Below, piece after piece: positions 1 to 8,140 of a stretch of DNA of 64,000 bases; position 1 is the first letter of the stretch; the number at the start of each line of letters is the position of its first letter. This stretch comes from Pusillibacter faecalis (GTDB taxonomy: Bacteria; Bacillota; Clostridia; Oscillospirales; Oscillospiraceae), in assembly GCF_018408705.1 (NCBI RefSeq), contig NZ_AP023421.1:248001-312000 (forward strand), written 5' to 3'. The position numbers and the translations under genes are program-made. The notes under the pieces are model-generated. The model was not told the DNA's origin. It ran no database searches and saw only the letters and a program-made list of their open reading frames with translations.

Positions 1-230
1 GGAAAGTGCCTGCTCTCGCTGTTTGACCTCCCGCTGCGTCTGGGAGAGATAGTTTACCGATTTGGCGAGCTGGGTCAGTTCGTTGTTTCCCTCCACCGGA
101 ACCACATGATCTTCTCGGCCTTGCTGCAGAGCATCAATTCCTTCGAGAATGTCACGGATATAGGAAAGCCGCTCGCCCAGCAGGAACAGAAAGAAGATTA
201 CAAAAAAGCCAACGGAAACCAGAAGGTGCC
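1..230 (-). pseudogene. Sensor histidine kinase, distal part (cut by inversion; runs off window)
   Basis: Read on the minus strand from 230 down to 1, this encodes a hydrophobic helix (rich in Phe, Ile and Leu) followed by a HAMP-like linker (GERLSYIRDILEGIDALQQG) and a helical segment ending in NELTQLAKSVNYLSQTQREV, as in VanS-type membrane kinases. It has no start of its own. The missing N-terminus lies at 4239-4444 on the opposite strand, and joining the two at the shared GGCA restores one frame (codons for DDWTFN-RHLLVSVGFF). The dimerization and ATPase domains would lie left of the window. As arranged here the kinase cannot be made intact. Confidence 0.8.
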
Positions 231-729
231 CACCGTGGAGGAGGTCTGCTCCGGCGCGCGCCGCATTGCGATCCTCGAAAATGTGATGAACCCCACCAAC
301 ATCGGCGCTATTTTCCGCTCTGCTGCGGCCCTGAATATGGATGCGGTTCTGCTGACCCCCGCCTGCAGTAATCCGCTCTATCGACGTGCCATTCGCGTCA
401 GCATGGGTACGGTGTTCCAGATTCCTTGGACCTTCTTAGGCGGGGATGAGGCGTCCTGGCCGGGTGATGGGATGCGGACACTGAAAGAGCTGGGCTTCAA
501 AACTGCCGCTATGGCGCTGAGTGATGACTCCGTTACCATTCGGGATTCCCGGCTGTTGGCGGAAGAAAAGCTGGCCATCATCCTTGGCACAGAAGGGGAT
601 GGGTTGGCCGCTGACACCATTGCCCAATGTGACTATACCGTGAGGATTCCCATGTCCCACGGCGTGGATTCTCTGAATGTGGCCGCTGCCAGCGCTGTGG
701 CCTTCTATCAGCTGAGCCAGACGGAGTAA
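231..729 (+). pseudogene. SpoU/TrmH-family RNA 2'-O-methyltransferase, C-terminal part (cut by inversion)
   Basis: This is the catalytic SPOUT domain of a TrmH-type rRNA/tRNA ribose methyltransferase. The three family motifs are visible: NPTNIGAIFRSAAAL, ILGTEGDGL, and IPM followed by SLNVAAASAVAFY near the C-terminus. The open frame extends left to 106, but the residues before 231 are antisense of the kinase and not part of the protein. The N-terminal substrate-binding part is at 4441-4772 on the minus strand, ending RRPKLP, and it joins in frame to TVEEVCSGARR here. The rejoined protein would be about 275 residues, normal for the family. Without a start or ribosome site of its own this half is probably not expressed usefully. 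Confidence 0.85.
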
Positions 730-731
730 GA

Positions 732-760
732 AAAAAGCGGCCCCGCACTTGGCGGAGCCG
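732..760 (-). terminator. Rho-independent terminator after the CPBP gene
   Basis: On the minus strand a GC-rich 10-bp stem (GCGGCTCCGC with GCGGGGCCGC, one G-T pair) is followed by six T residues. It sits between the convergent ends of the CPBP gene and the methyltransferase fragment. Confidence 0.75.
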
Positions 761-771
761 CAGATCAGATG

Positions 772-1494
772 TTATTCAGGCAGCTTTTTCAGGAGGTAGA
801 CGGCATAGGCGAGGGCGATCACCGCAATGGCGATGGCGCTGAAGATCTCCTGCGTCACGGTAATACTTCCTTCGTTGGCAAAGACGCTCATGGAGTTGAC
901 CGCGCTGTGGGTCACGATACAGGGGATCAGACTGCCGGTTTTCAGGAACAGAACGACAAACAGGAAGCCAATTGCTATAGTATAGCCCACCTGACAGAGG
1001 TTGGATGCCAGCTGCGCGCCGCTGCCGTTGAACAGATTGACAATGTGGCCGATGCCAAAGGTGAGGCTGGACACGATCACAGCGGATTTCAGACCGTCCT
1101 TGCACATGGCATTGAACAGAAGTCCCCGGAAGATCACTTCTTCCACGAAACCCACGTAGATCATGCTGCCGATGTAGAGCAGAGTTTCATGTACGGACAG
1201 ATTCCACCGAAGGCCAAACCACAGATTGCTGGAGATCAACGCTGCCAGCGGGATGTACCAGAGCACTTTGGAAGAGGGAACACTCCCTTTACACAGGCCA
1301 AAGGTCGAAAAGAGGTTGTTACGATTCATCCAGATCAGCAGCACTGCGCACATAGCCAGCAGCAGAGGCAGTGTAACGAGCTTCTCAGTTCCGATGGTTC
1401 TGGACAGTTCGTCTGCAAAGCTGACGGCCCCCACATAAAAGATGATCCAGCTTAACGTAAACCAGAGTTCATGTTTTTTGTAAAACTTCTGCAT
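772..1494 (-). CDS. CPBP-family intramembrane metalloprotease
   Basis: A polytopic membrane protein with the CPBP (CAAX protease and bacteriocin-processing; Abi) signature: the EEVIFRG motif near residues 118-124, FGIGH near 146-150 and a third His/Asn region (THSAVN) near 196-200, each set in hydrophobic helices. The family cleaves peptides inside the membrane and often gives bacteriocin immunity; the substrate here is unknown. The ATG at 1494 is preferred over the upstream GTG at 1503 because GGAG lies 8 nt before it. It lies downstream of the marR-MATE pair in the inverted block, on the same strand. Confidence 0.85.
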   Translation of the reverse strand: MQKFYKKHELWFTLSWIIFYVGAVSFADELSRTIGTEKLVTLPLLLAMCAVLLIWMNRNNLFSTFGLCKGSVPSSKVLWYIPLAALISSNLWFGLRWNLSVHETLLYIGSMIYVGFVEEVIFRGLLFNAMCKDGLKSAVIVSSLTFGIGHIVNLFNGSGAQLASNLCQVGYTIAIGFLFVVLFLKTGSLIPCIVTHSAVNSMSVFANEGSITVTQEIFSAIAIAVIALAYAVYLLKKLPE

Positions 1495-1578
1495 CCAATT
1501 CACTCCAAGGAAAAATTCATTTTAGAGTATATCATGAGGCAGGATTATTTACAATCCGGACAAAAGAGGAGCGCTCCA

Positions 1579-2924
1579 TTACCAATACTGATATTTCCCA
1601 CGATTTTTTGCAATGAAGAAATCTGCAACTATGACAGCAAGGATCTCGGCGAGGGTAGCCGAAAGCCAGATGCCGTTATTGCCAATGACAGCGGGCAAAA
1701 TGAGCAGGCAGCCAAGCTGAAATACCAGCGTTCTTGTCAAAGACAGAATGCTGGATACCAAACATTGTTCAATGCAGCGAAGAAAGACGCGGCGAAAATG
1801 CTGAAGCCGCAGATCAGGAAAGAAATATTGTAAAGTCGAATGGCACCTGTGGTCAGTTCCATCAGTCCTGCATCATAGCTGACGAAAATGGACGCCAGAA
1901 CTCTGGCAAAAATCATGACGAAGCCTACCAGCACAACGGCAGAGGCAGCAATGGAGACAAGGCTCTTTTTGAATAGTCCCTTAATTTCTTCGGTGTTATC
2001 TGCACCAAGATTATAGCTGAACACCGGAGCAATACCAGTCGCGTATCCGGTAAATACACCGGATACAATGTATGTCACATACATAACAACGCCATATGCT
2101 ACCACGCCGTCGGAACCCATCAACGCCATTAGCCGCAAATTGAACACGATGCTGACGACAGACAACGCGGCATTATTGATAAAGGCCGAAAACCCGTTGA
2201 TACAGGTACGTTTGACGGTTTCAAAATCAAATGCTGTTTTGGTAAACCACAACAGATGGTTTTTCTTCATTGCAAAGTAGAGAAAAGGAACCAGACCACC
2301 GATGACCTGACCGAGCACAGTGGCCGCGGCGGCTCCGGTAACGCCCCACTTGAAAACTGCCACAAATAGGGCATCCAACACGATGTTGGTGACACCGGAG
2401 GAAATGGCGATCACCATACCCATTTGCGGCTTTTCTGCCACAACGAGGAAGTTCTGGAACAGGATTTGAAGCATAAAAGCAGGCAGTGCCGCGATCAGAA
2501 TACGACCATAGATGACACAGTTATCGTAGATCGCGCCTTCAGCGCCCATCGTTTTAGCGATTTGCGGAACAAAGAGGAATACAGCAACACCAACCACCAG
2601 AGAAAAAGCAATGATCAGGTAGACGATCAGAGAGAATTGGTCTCTTGCTTTTTCGCTCTGCTGTTCGCCCATGGTCTTGGAAACCAACGCACTGCCACCG
2701 GCACCGGCCATAAACCCTACACAACTGATCATCATGGCAATGGGCATCATCAGATTCACCGCTGCAAAACCGTCACTGCCGGCAAAGTTGAAAACAAACA
2801 AACCGTCTACGATACTATAGACAGAAGAGATGACCATCATCAGCACCGACGGAATCGTGAAGCGGATCAGCGTCAGATAATCAAAATGGTCAGATAATTG
2901 AATTGGTGCTTTGTTTTTGGCCAT
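1579..2924 (-). pseudogene. MATE-family multidrug efflux transporter, frameshifted near the C-terminus
   Basis: A Na+- or H+-coupled MATE (NorM/DinF-like) drug exporter. The first 395 codons carry the repeated 12-helix pattern, with motifs such as MMPIAMMISCVGFMAGAGGSA and GVTGAAAATVLGQ. At about 1760-1766 the frame breaks: one frame ends in AALNNVWYPAFCL and stop, while the neighbouring frame continues with SSILSLTRTLVFQLGCLL to 1579, which is the expected last two helices. One missing G (AACAATGTTT instead of AACAATGGTTT) explains it. The gene starts one base after the marR stop, so the two are coupled. Either the exporter is truncated or a base is missing in the assembly. Confidence 0.85.
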
Positions 2925-2925
2925 G

Positions 2926-3381
2926 TCAGGTTTCCTCCGGGATCACATTTGAGATCTCCTCATTCAGACGGTCTACAAGAGTGCGGAAAATCTTCAGAAA
3001 CAACTCCTTTTCCTCGTCAGAGAACAGTTCGCAGGCCCGTTCCTCCGCGCCCATAACAGGAACAATATATTTCTGTACAAAGGCCTGTCCCTGCTTCGTC
3101 AGATGAATGGACTTGCTGATTTTGCCCTCAATGCGCTGAAGGGTCAGATAACCGTCCTTTTCCAGCTTTTTCAGAGCCGAGTTTACGGTCTGCCTTGGCA
3201 GGGAGGAGTTATCGCAAATCTCACTCTGCGTATAGATGTGCTCCGTGTCCTGAACTGTATAGAGGATCCAGAATGCACAATCTGAAAGGCCGGAATTTAC
3301 CGCCGCCGTATGATAGATCGTATCGCATTCCTTCAACAGCTGGTTATATGTCAAAATATAATTTCGAGTGTTGTTACTCAT
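2926..3381 (-). CDS. MarR-family transcriptional regulator
   Basis: A winged-helix regulator of about 150 residues. The central region (TQSEICDNSSLPRQTVNSAL then KKLEKDGYL) is a MarR helix-turn-helix and wing, flanked by long dimerization helices. The ATG at 3381 follows GGGAGCGG; the open frame extends upstream through the promoter and that part is not coding. The gene directly precedes and is coupled to the MATE exporter, the usual layout of a drug-responsive repressor with its target pump. Two inverted copies of a 12-bp half-operator overlap its promoter, so it is probably autorepressed. Confidence 0.88.
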   Translation of the reverse strand: MSNNTRNYILTYNQLLKECDTIYHTAAVNSGLSDCAFWILYTVQDTEHIYTQSEICDNSSLPRQTVNSALKKLEKDGYLTLQRIEGKISKSIHLTKQGQAFVQKYIVPVMGAEERACELFSDEEKELFLKIFRTLVDRLNEEISNVIPEET

Positions 3382-3401
3382 AGTAAACCGCTCCCTTCTT
3401 A

Positions 3402-3450
3402 TCCGAAATCGGACAAGAAGCATTGTAATCCGATTTCGGACAGCTGTCAA
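3402..3450 (-). promoter_or_regulatory. marR-MATE promoter with a two-part operator
   Basis: Minus-strand -35 TTGACA (3445-3450), a 17-bp spacer and -10 TACAAT (3422-3427). TCCGAAATCGGA (3402-3413) and its exact reverse complement TCCGATTTCGGA (3429-3440) bracket the -10 box, one copy in the spacer and one at the start of the transcript. This is the expected geometry for repression by the adjacent MarR protein. Confidence 0.8.
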
Positions 3451-3553
3451 CGCCTAAAAGATGTCGAAAAATGGAATCTTTCTGTTTGAAGAGAGATCCA
3501 TGCCGTAGATGATCTGTTTTAATGAACATTCTTGGTTCCGGAGGGAATACGCC

Positions 3554-4246
3554 ATGAAAGACGGAAAAAAACTGATCGCAATCGCAGATGACGAAAAGGA
3601 GATCCACGATGTTTTGACCCTGCTTCTGAGTGGAGAAGGGTATGCCGTACAGGCGGCAGAGGACGGGCAGGAGCTCATGAACCAAATCTCGGCGGATATT
3701 GACCTCTATATTCTCGATGTGAATATGCCCCGGCTTTCCGGTATCATGGCGGCTGCTGAGATCCGGAAGCAATATGATACCCCCATCATTTTCCTGACTG
3801 CCTATTCCAGCGAGTCGGATAAGGTCATGGGCTTTTCCGTGGGCGCGGATGACTACATCGTAAAGCCCTTTTCCAATGTGGAGCTGTTGATGCGGGTGCG
3901 TGCCATCCTGCGCCGAAATGCCGCCCCTGCGGCATCGGTGCCCCAAATGAACCGAATCGCCATTCAGGATGTGATTCTGGATCTGGACAGTCAGGCTGTC
4001 ATCAAAGGCGAAGAAACAACCATTGCGCTGACCTACACGGAGTTCAAGATTCTGGAGTTATTGGCCTCCAACAAAAAGAAGATCTACTCTTTGGAAAACA
4101 TCTACAGCAGCATTTGGGATGATAATGCCGTAGGCGACAGCGCCATCATGGTACATATCAAAAACATCCGTAAAAAACTGGGTGACAATTCCCGAACCCC
4201 CACCTATATCAAGACTGCCTGGGGAAGGTGGTACTACATTGACTAA
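3554..4246 (+). CDS. OmpR/VanR-family response regulator
   Basis: A 230-residue two-component regulator: an N-terminal receiver domain (IADDEKEIHDVL, phospho-acceptor Asp in LYILDVNMPRLSG, then the conserved Thr and Lys in FLTAYSS and DDYIVKPF) and a C-terminal winged-helix DNA-binding domain ending in IRKKLGDN and KTAWGRWYYID. The ATG at 3554 follows GGAGGG. Its stop overlaps the TTG start of the kinase N-terminal fragment by 8 nt, so the two were one operon. Because the kinase is severed at 4444, the regulator may lack its cognate phosphodonor in this orientation. Confidence 0.92.
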   Translation: MKDGKKLIAIADDEKEIHDVLTLLLSGEGYAVQAAEDGQELMNQISADIDLYILDVNMPRLSGIMAAAEIRKQYDTPIIFLTAYSSESDKVMGFSVGADDYIVKPFSNVELLMRVRAILRRNAAPAASVPQMNRIAIQDVILDLDSQAVIKGEETTIALTYTEFKILELLASNKKKIYSLENIYSSIWDDNAVGDSAIMVHIKNIRKKLGDNSRTPTYIKTAWGRWYYID

Positions 4247-4444
4247 ACCGAACATCCGGAAACGCCACAAGCTGTCCAGAGAGATTTTGGGCGTGCTGGC
4301 AATTACCTTTGTCATCGCCTTATTCCTGTTTCAGCTGCTCAGCATCGCCACCGGTGCCATCATTGACAGTGTTCTGTTCATGCAGGACATTGTTCTGACG
4401 CAGGCGCAGTACAAGCAGGTGGATGATTGGACCTTCAATCGGCA
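4239..4444 (+). pseudogene. Sensor histidine kinase, N-terminal part (cut by inversion)
   Basis: The TTG at 4239 overlaps the response-regulator stop and follows GGAAGGTGG. It encodes a short basic N-terminus (TKPNIRKRHKLSREIL), one transmembrane helix (LAITFVIALFLFQLLSIA) and the beginning of an extracytoplasmic sensor loop, then is cut at 4441-4444. Past this point the plus strand is antisense of the methyltransferase. The rest of the kinase is at 230-1 on the minus strand and joins in frame. The N-terminal fragment alone would be a membrane peptide without catalytic domains. Confidence 0.82.
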
Positions 4445-4772
4445 GCTTGGGGCGGCGCATGGCGCACAGCATACCACGGGTCAGCTTGAAGCCCGTCAGC
4501 TGGGTCAGAACATCAAATTCCGCTGTGTAAACCGGAATATCGGGGCAGCGGGCGATGATCTCTTTGGCCTCCCCTTCTATGTGCTTCTTTTCCACCAGAA
4601 TGGAGACAGGGACACAGCCCGCATTCAACGCACGCTCGATGACCTTGGGGCTTTCCGCGATGAACAGACCCTTTTCCGGATATTCCCGGTTCAGCAGCTG
4701 TACCTCCGTCAGGCGGGCGTAAACATCCAGCTCCGGTGCCAGAAAGTCTGTGATTTCAATGATGTTGGCCAT
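4441..4772 (-). pseudogene. SpoU/TrmH-family RNA methyltransferase, N-terminal part (cut by inversion)
   Basis: About 110 residues starting MANIIEITDFLAPELDVYAR, the RNA-binding domain of TrmH-type methyltransferases, including LFIAESPKVIERALNAG and ending FKLTRGMLCAMRRPKLP. The next expected residues, TVEEV, are found at 232 on the plus strand. Past 4441 the open frame runs about 40 residues through antisense of the kinase and those are spurious. The start follows AAGAGGT and lies 11 nt after the deformylase-like gene, so it is the last member of the long minus-strand operon. Confidence 0.85.
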
Positions 4773-4783
4773 AATCGTACCTC

Positions 4784-5200
4784 TTAAATGATGATGCCGT
4801 TGCAGTGGTCGATCTCGTGCTGGATGATCTGGGCCGTCCAGCCGGTAAAGGTCTTAAATCGGGTCTGGAACTGCTCATTCTGGTACTGGACTTTAATGGA
4901 CTTCCAGCGTTTGGTTTTCCGGATTCCGGTGAGGGACAGGCAGCCCTCCTCCGCTTCGTAGCGGTCGGAACTCTTCACGATCTCCGGATTGAACATCACC
5001 ATGTAGGTCCCTTCGTTATCAAAGGCGATGATCCGCTTGGAAACGCCGATCATGTTAGCGGCCATGCCAACACAGCCCTCCTTGTGGGCCTCCAGCGTCT
5101 CCAGAAGGTCACGGGCAACCTGAAGATCCTCCTCACAGTTCACCGCGGGGACGGACTTCTGCGCAAGGAAAATGATATCTTTCATAATGGGCCAGATCAT
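4784..5200 (-). CDS. Peptide deformylase-like protein (Def2 type)
   Basis: A 138-residue protein with the three deformylase regions: motif I as GMAANMIG, motif II as EEGCLSL (metal-binding Cys) and motif III as QHEIDHCNG (two metal His and the catalytic Glu). True deformylases remove the formyl group from nascent chains. The motif I Gln (as in GLAAxQxG) is replaced by Met, so the catalytic oxyanion site is altered and activity is uncertain. At 138 residues it is shorter than most Def (150-170). The start overlaps the NUDIX stop (ATGA). Confidence 0.8.
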   Translation of the reverse strand: MIWPIMKDIIFLAQKSVPAVNCEEDLQVARDLLETLEAHKEGCVGMAANMIGVSKRIIAFDNEGTYMVMFNPEIVKSSDRYEAEEGCLSLTGIRKTKRWKSIKVQYQNEQFQTRFKTFTGWTAQIIQHEIDHCNGIII

Positions 5201-5577
5201 ACTTCCTTCAGCCTCCTTAAAATCTCTTCATCAGCGGGACAGAATTCATATTCATCGATCTCCTCCACCGTGATCCAGCGAAGATCGTTGTGTTCGATTT
5301 TCTGGGGAGTTCCCTCCGCAATGAAGGTGTTGAACAGGGTCAGATGGACAGTCAGATCGGGGTAAACATGGGTTACGTCCATGAACACGTCCTGAACGGC
5401 TACCGTGACGGCCAGTTCCTCCTGACACTCCCGGATCAGGGCCTGCTCTTTCGTTTCTCCCGGCTCCACTTTGCCACCCACAAACTCCCACAGGAGTCCA
5501 CGGGCTTTGTTCGCAGGGCGCTGGCAGGCCAGAAAACGGTTTTCATCCCAAATCAGGGCGGCGACTACTTCTGTCAT
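5197..5577 (-). CDS. NUDIX hydrolase (MutT-like)
   Basis: A 126-residue protein with a complete NUDIX box, GGKVEPGETKEQAL followed by RECQEELAV, carrying the REXXEE metal-binding glutamates. The N-terminal beta strands (TEVVAALIWDENRFLACQRP) and the size match MutT, which hydrolyses 8-oxo-dGTP to protect DNA. Broader nucleotide diphosphate specificity is possible. The start overlaps the preceding stop by ATGA and the end overlaps the deformylase-like gene in the same way, so translation is coupled throughout. Confidence 0.9.
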   Translation of the reverse strand: MTEVVAALIWDENRFLACQRPANKARGLLWEFVGGKVEPGETKEQALIRECQEELAVTVAVQDVFMDVTHVYPDLTVHLTLFNTFIAEGTPQKIEHNDLRWITVEEIDEYEFCPADEEILRRLKEV

Positions 5578-6092
5578 GTTGTTCGCTCTCTTTCGTGAAA
5601 ATATCGCCTCAAATGGGCGTGCGCCGTATCAATGCCATTCGCTCCGGCGCAGCGGCACAGACGGTCATTGACGGCGTGGTTCAGCAAGGGCTGGCGGTTG
5701 CTGCTTTGATCCACCAACAGGTCGGCGGACAGTACATCCTCCCATGCCCGGTTGAGAAAGGCTACCTCTCTCCTGCCGTGGGTGCGGGTCAGTTGGATGT
5801 CCCCTGCTTCCTCCATATAGGCTGACACCTGTTCCTCCGGAATCCCGGCATCCAGCAGACCTAAACGGATTTCCTCGTATACGATTTCCTCCAGACGCTT
5901 CCAGTCCATGGGAGACAGGTCATAGCGCACGCAGGTGTACCGGCTCTCACAGTGAACCAGCAGCAAGCTGCTGCGGCCGTGGAGGGTGATGCAGTGGGCA
6001 TCCCAGCATAAGCCGCGGTGGATGGTGTCTCCGTAAGGAACGGCCACCTTCAGCAGCCGCTGGAGAGGCCATGTCAATCCAAGCTTCATCAT
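5574..6092 (-). CDS. DUF6933-like protein
   Basis: A 172-residue soluble protein. The order (basic hydrophobic start MKLGLTWPLQRLL, a strand pair around CITLHGRSSLLLVHCESRY, a helical region DWKRLEEIVYEEIRLGLLDAG, then GDIQLTRTHGRREVAFLNRA) resembles the DUF6933 family from memory; no catalytic motif is seen. It overlaps the GNAT gene stop (TGATGA) and the NUDIX start. Function unknown. Confidence 0.6.
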   Translation of the reverse strand: MMKLGLTWPLQRLLKVAVPYGDTIHRGLCWDAHCITLHGRSSLLLVHCESRYTCVRYDLSPMDWKRLEEIVYEEIRLGLLDAGIPEEQVSAYMEEAGDIQLTRTHGRREVAFLNRAWEDVLSADLLVDQSSNRQPLLNHAVNDRLCRCAGANGIDTAHAHLRRYFHERERTT

Positions 6093-6610
6093 GCGTTCAG
6101 ATCTTTCCGCATGATGTAATCGGTCTGGGCATCGTCACCCATTACAAATGTATGGGTGCCAATTTCATAGAAGCCATTTTTTCTGTAGAAACCAAGAGCC
6201 TTTTCGTTCTTTTCCCAAACGCCCAGCCAAAGGTATTCCTTCTCCCGCTGCACCGCAAAACGGACAGCCTGATCCATCAGATACTGTCCCAGACCGGCTC
6301 CCTGAACGTTTTTAGAAATATAGATCCGCTCCAATTCCAAAGAGCGCTCGTCCTGCAGATCGGACTGGGCCGGGACTTCGTTGACCTTCAGATACCCGGC
6401 GAGGATATCGTCGGCATACAGGAAGTAAAAAAAGGAGGCCGGATTGGACAGTTCACCACGCAGTTTTTCCGTGTCAAAGGCTTCGTTCAAATAGGCCTCC
6501 ATATTTTCTGGGGTATTCAGGTGGGCGAAGGTCTCGTAGAAGTTGGTGCGGGAAAAATCCCGGAGCGTCTCCAGATCGCTCATGGTACAAGGGCGAAAGG
6601 TCAAATTCAT
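6089..6610 (-). CDS. GNAT-family N-acetyltransferase
   Basis: A 173-residue acetyltransferase. The acetyl-CoA loop is visible as QGAGLGQYLMDQA preceded by the strand LERIYI, with the later KALGFYRKNGFYEIGTHTFVM typical of the fold's second half. Such enzymes acetylate amines on small molecules or protein N-termini; the substrate cannot be inferred. The ATG at 6610 follows GAGGAGA at good spacing, so it is preferred to the upstream in-frame start at 6631. Confidence 0.88.
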   Translation of the reverse strand: MNLTFRPCTMSDLETLRDFSRTNFYETFAHLNTPENMEAYLNEAFDTEKLRGELSNPASFFYFLYADDILAGYLKVNEVPAQSDLQDERSLELERIYISKNVQGAGLGQYLMDQAVRFAVQREKEYLWLGVWEKNEKALGFYRKNGFYEIGTHTFVMGDDAQTDYIMRKDLNA

Positions 6611-6627
6611 TGTGGGTTCTCCTCTGT

Positions 6628-7383
6628 TCACATCTTCTTGCTGCTCTTTACAAATACATAGGTTTCCTCGTCAGAGCGCTCGGAATTGAATGCATAGTCC
6701 AGACGGTCAAAAGTGCGGATATCCTCCGGATTTTCGATTTGATGCTCCGCCATATAGCGCACCATCTCGCCCCGGGCCATCTTGCACATGGTGCCTTTTT
6801 CGATGATTTTTCCGTCCTTTTCCTCTCCAAACACGCAGGTGATGAAGCGGATACCGGGGTGCAGATATTTGGAGACGCAGATGCTGTACTCCTTGGAGGC
6901 GAGATTGATCACACAGTCTGTTCCCGCAAAAATATGATCTGCAAGTTGATTGTTCCAATAGTTGTAAAGGTCTTTTGCTTCGTGGATTTTCAGCTTTGCC
7001 TGCATCTCCAGACGATAGGGCGTCACGCCGTCAAAGGGACGCAGAATGCCGTAAAAGCCGGAGAGGATGCGCAAGTGCTCCTGTATGTAATCATATTCTT
7101 GATTGGTAAAGACATTAGGTGCCATGTACTGGTACTGAATGCCCTCATAGGCCAGTACAGCTGGGGTCAGATTGCGGCGCAGATCCATCTGCCGCAGGCG
7201 CTCGATGTTCAGCGCGGCGATCTGGTCATTGCACTTCCAGAGCTTTTGCAGCTCCTCCGGGGACTTGCTCTGCAATTCCCGGCAAAGCTCCTCGGTCTGC
7301 TCCAAAAAGGCAGGCAGATCGCGGACAGGCAAGCTGTCCGTGTCTACGTTCATTTTCTTGGCTGGGGAAATGATAATTCTCAT
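6628..7383 (-). CDS. yaaA: Peroxide stress protein YaaA (DUF328)
   Basis: A 251-residue protein starting MRIIISPAKKM, the conserved YaaA N-terminus, with the family segments PAVLAYEGIQYQYM, RILSGFYGILRPFDG and YRLEMQAKL, and the Lys-rich C-terminus. In E. coli YaaA limits free iron and DNA damage during H2O2 stress. The last four bases of the EFR1 gene overlap its start (ATGA). It sits with Bcp, rhodanese and NUDIX genes, consistent with an oxidative-stress role. Confidence 0.92.
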   Translation of the reverse strand: MRIIISPAKKMNVDTDSLPVRDLPAFLEQTEELCRELQSKSPEELQKLWKCNDQIAALNIERLRQMDLRRNLTPAVLAYEGIQYQYMAPNVFTNQEYDYIQEHLRILSGFYGILRPFDGVTPYRLEMQAKLKIHEAKDLYNYWNNQLADHIFAGTDCVINLASKEYSICVSKYLHPGIRFITCVFGEEKDGKIIEKGTMCKMARGEMVRYMAEHQIENPEDIRTFDRLDYAFNSERSDEETYVFVKSSKKM

Positions 7384-8138
7384 AGGATTTCATCCTTTGG
7401 GCACTGATAGCGGGGCTTTCCTTTGCTTCTCTTGCCGTATTCAATGGCCGCGGTGGGACAGCCGCAGATACAGGCCATGCAGTGGGTGCAGTGCTTGTTC
7501 CAGACAGGCTTGCCGTCGCTCAAGCGGATGTTGTTCAGCGGACAGGCCTCCACACAGACACCGCAGCCGGTACAGGCGTCAGTTGCTAAGAAAGCATCTG
7601 CCTTCACGTAGAATTTATAGAAGCCCTCGTTGATGGGGCCGCTTTTCAGCTTGTCCAACAGGCCAACTTTATGAGCCGGGAGGTCTTTCCCCTTCCGGAT
7701 GAGCTCGCCGCCCTGCTCCAGAACGGGCTTTGCCTTGGCAACGATGGCGCGGGACTCCTCCTCACCGGGAGCGTTGAACATGGTAATGTAGTTCTCCGGC
7801 ATCACCACTTCCAGAACGCCTTTGTAGTTCAGTCCGATCTCCTTGCACAGCTGGGCGGCATACTGCCCGGCGTTGCCAATCTCACCGCCGCAGGTGAGGA
7901 CGAAATAGGCGTCCTTGCTGCCGGTCAGTTCCGCAGAACGAATATAGTCCGCCAATACATTGGCCATCCGCCATGCGTAGATTGGAGCCACAAACACCCA
8001 GGGACGGTCAGAATGAAGGGTATCCTTCTCCCCTGCTTTCATGTGCCGGCCTGTATCCAGAAGCTCATCATTCAGTTGTTTGGACAGAAACTCCGCTGCA
8101 AAGCGGCTGTTGCCGGTTCCGGAAAAGTAAACGATCAT
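7380..8138 (-). CDS. EFR1-family flavodoxin-ferredoxin fusion
   Basis: A 252-residue protein. Residues 1-150 form a flavodoxin-like domain starting with the FMN phosphate loop IVYFSGTGNSRFAAEFL. Residues 185-235 carry two 4Fe-4S motifs, CTGCGVCVEACP and CTHCMACICGCP. It is predicted to be a soluble electron carrier linking FMN and iron-sulfur centres; partners are unknown. It starts 2 nt after the rhodanese stop and overlaps yaaA by 4 nt. Confidence 0.9.
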   Translation of the reverse strand: MIVYFSGTGNSRFAAEFLSKQLNDELLDTGRHMKAGEKDTLHSDRPWVFVAPIYAWRMANVLADYIRSAELTGSKDAYFVLTCGGEIGNAGQYAAQLCKEIGLNYKGVLEVVMPENYITMFNAPGEEESRAIVAKAKPVLEQGGELIRKGKDLPAHKVGLLDKLKSGPINEGFYKFYVKADAFLATDACTGCGVCVEACPLNNIRLSDGKPVWNKHCTHCMACICGCPTAAIEYGKRSKGKPRYQCPKDEIL

Positions 8139-8140
8139 AA

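Noticed and set aside
106..230. Extra N-terminal codons of the methyltransferase C-terminal fragment
   Set aside because: The residues before 231 are antisense of the kinase HAMP region, not part of the methyltransferase.
4182..4787. 201-codon open frame spanning kinase N-terminus and antisense methyltransferase
   Set aside because: Only 4239-4444 is genuine kinase; the rest reads through the inversion junction by chance.
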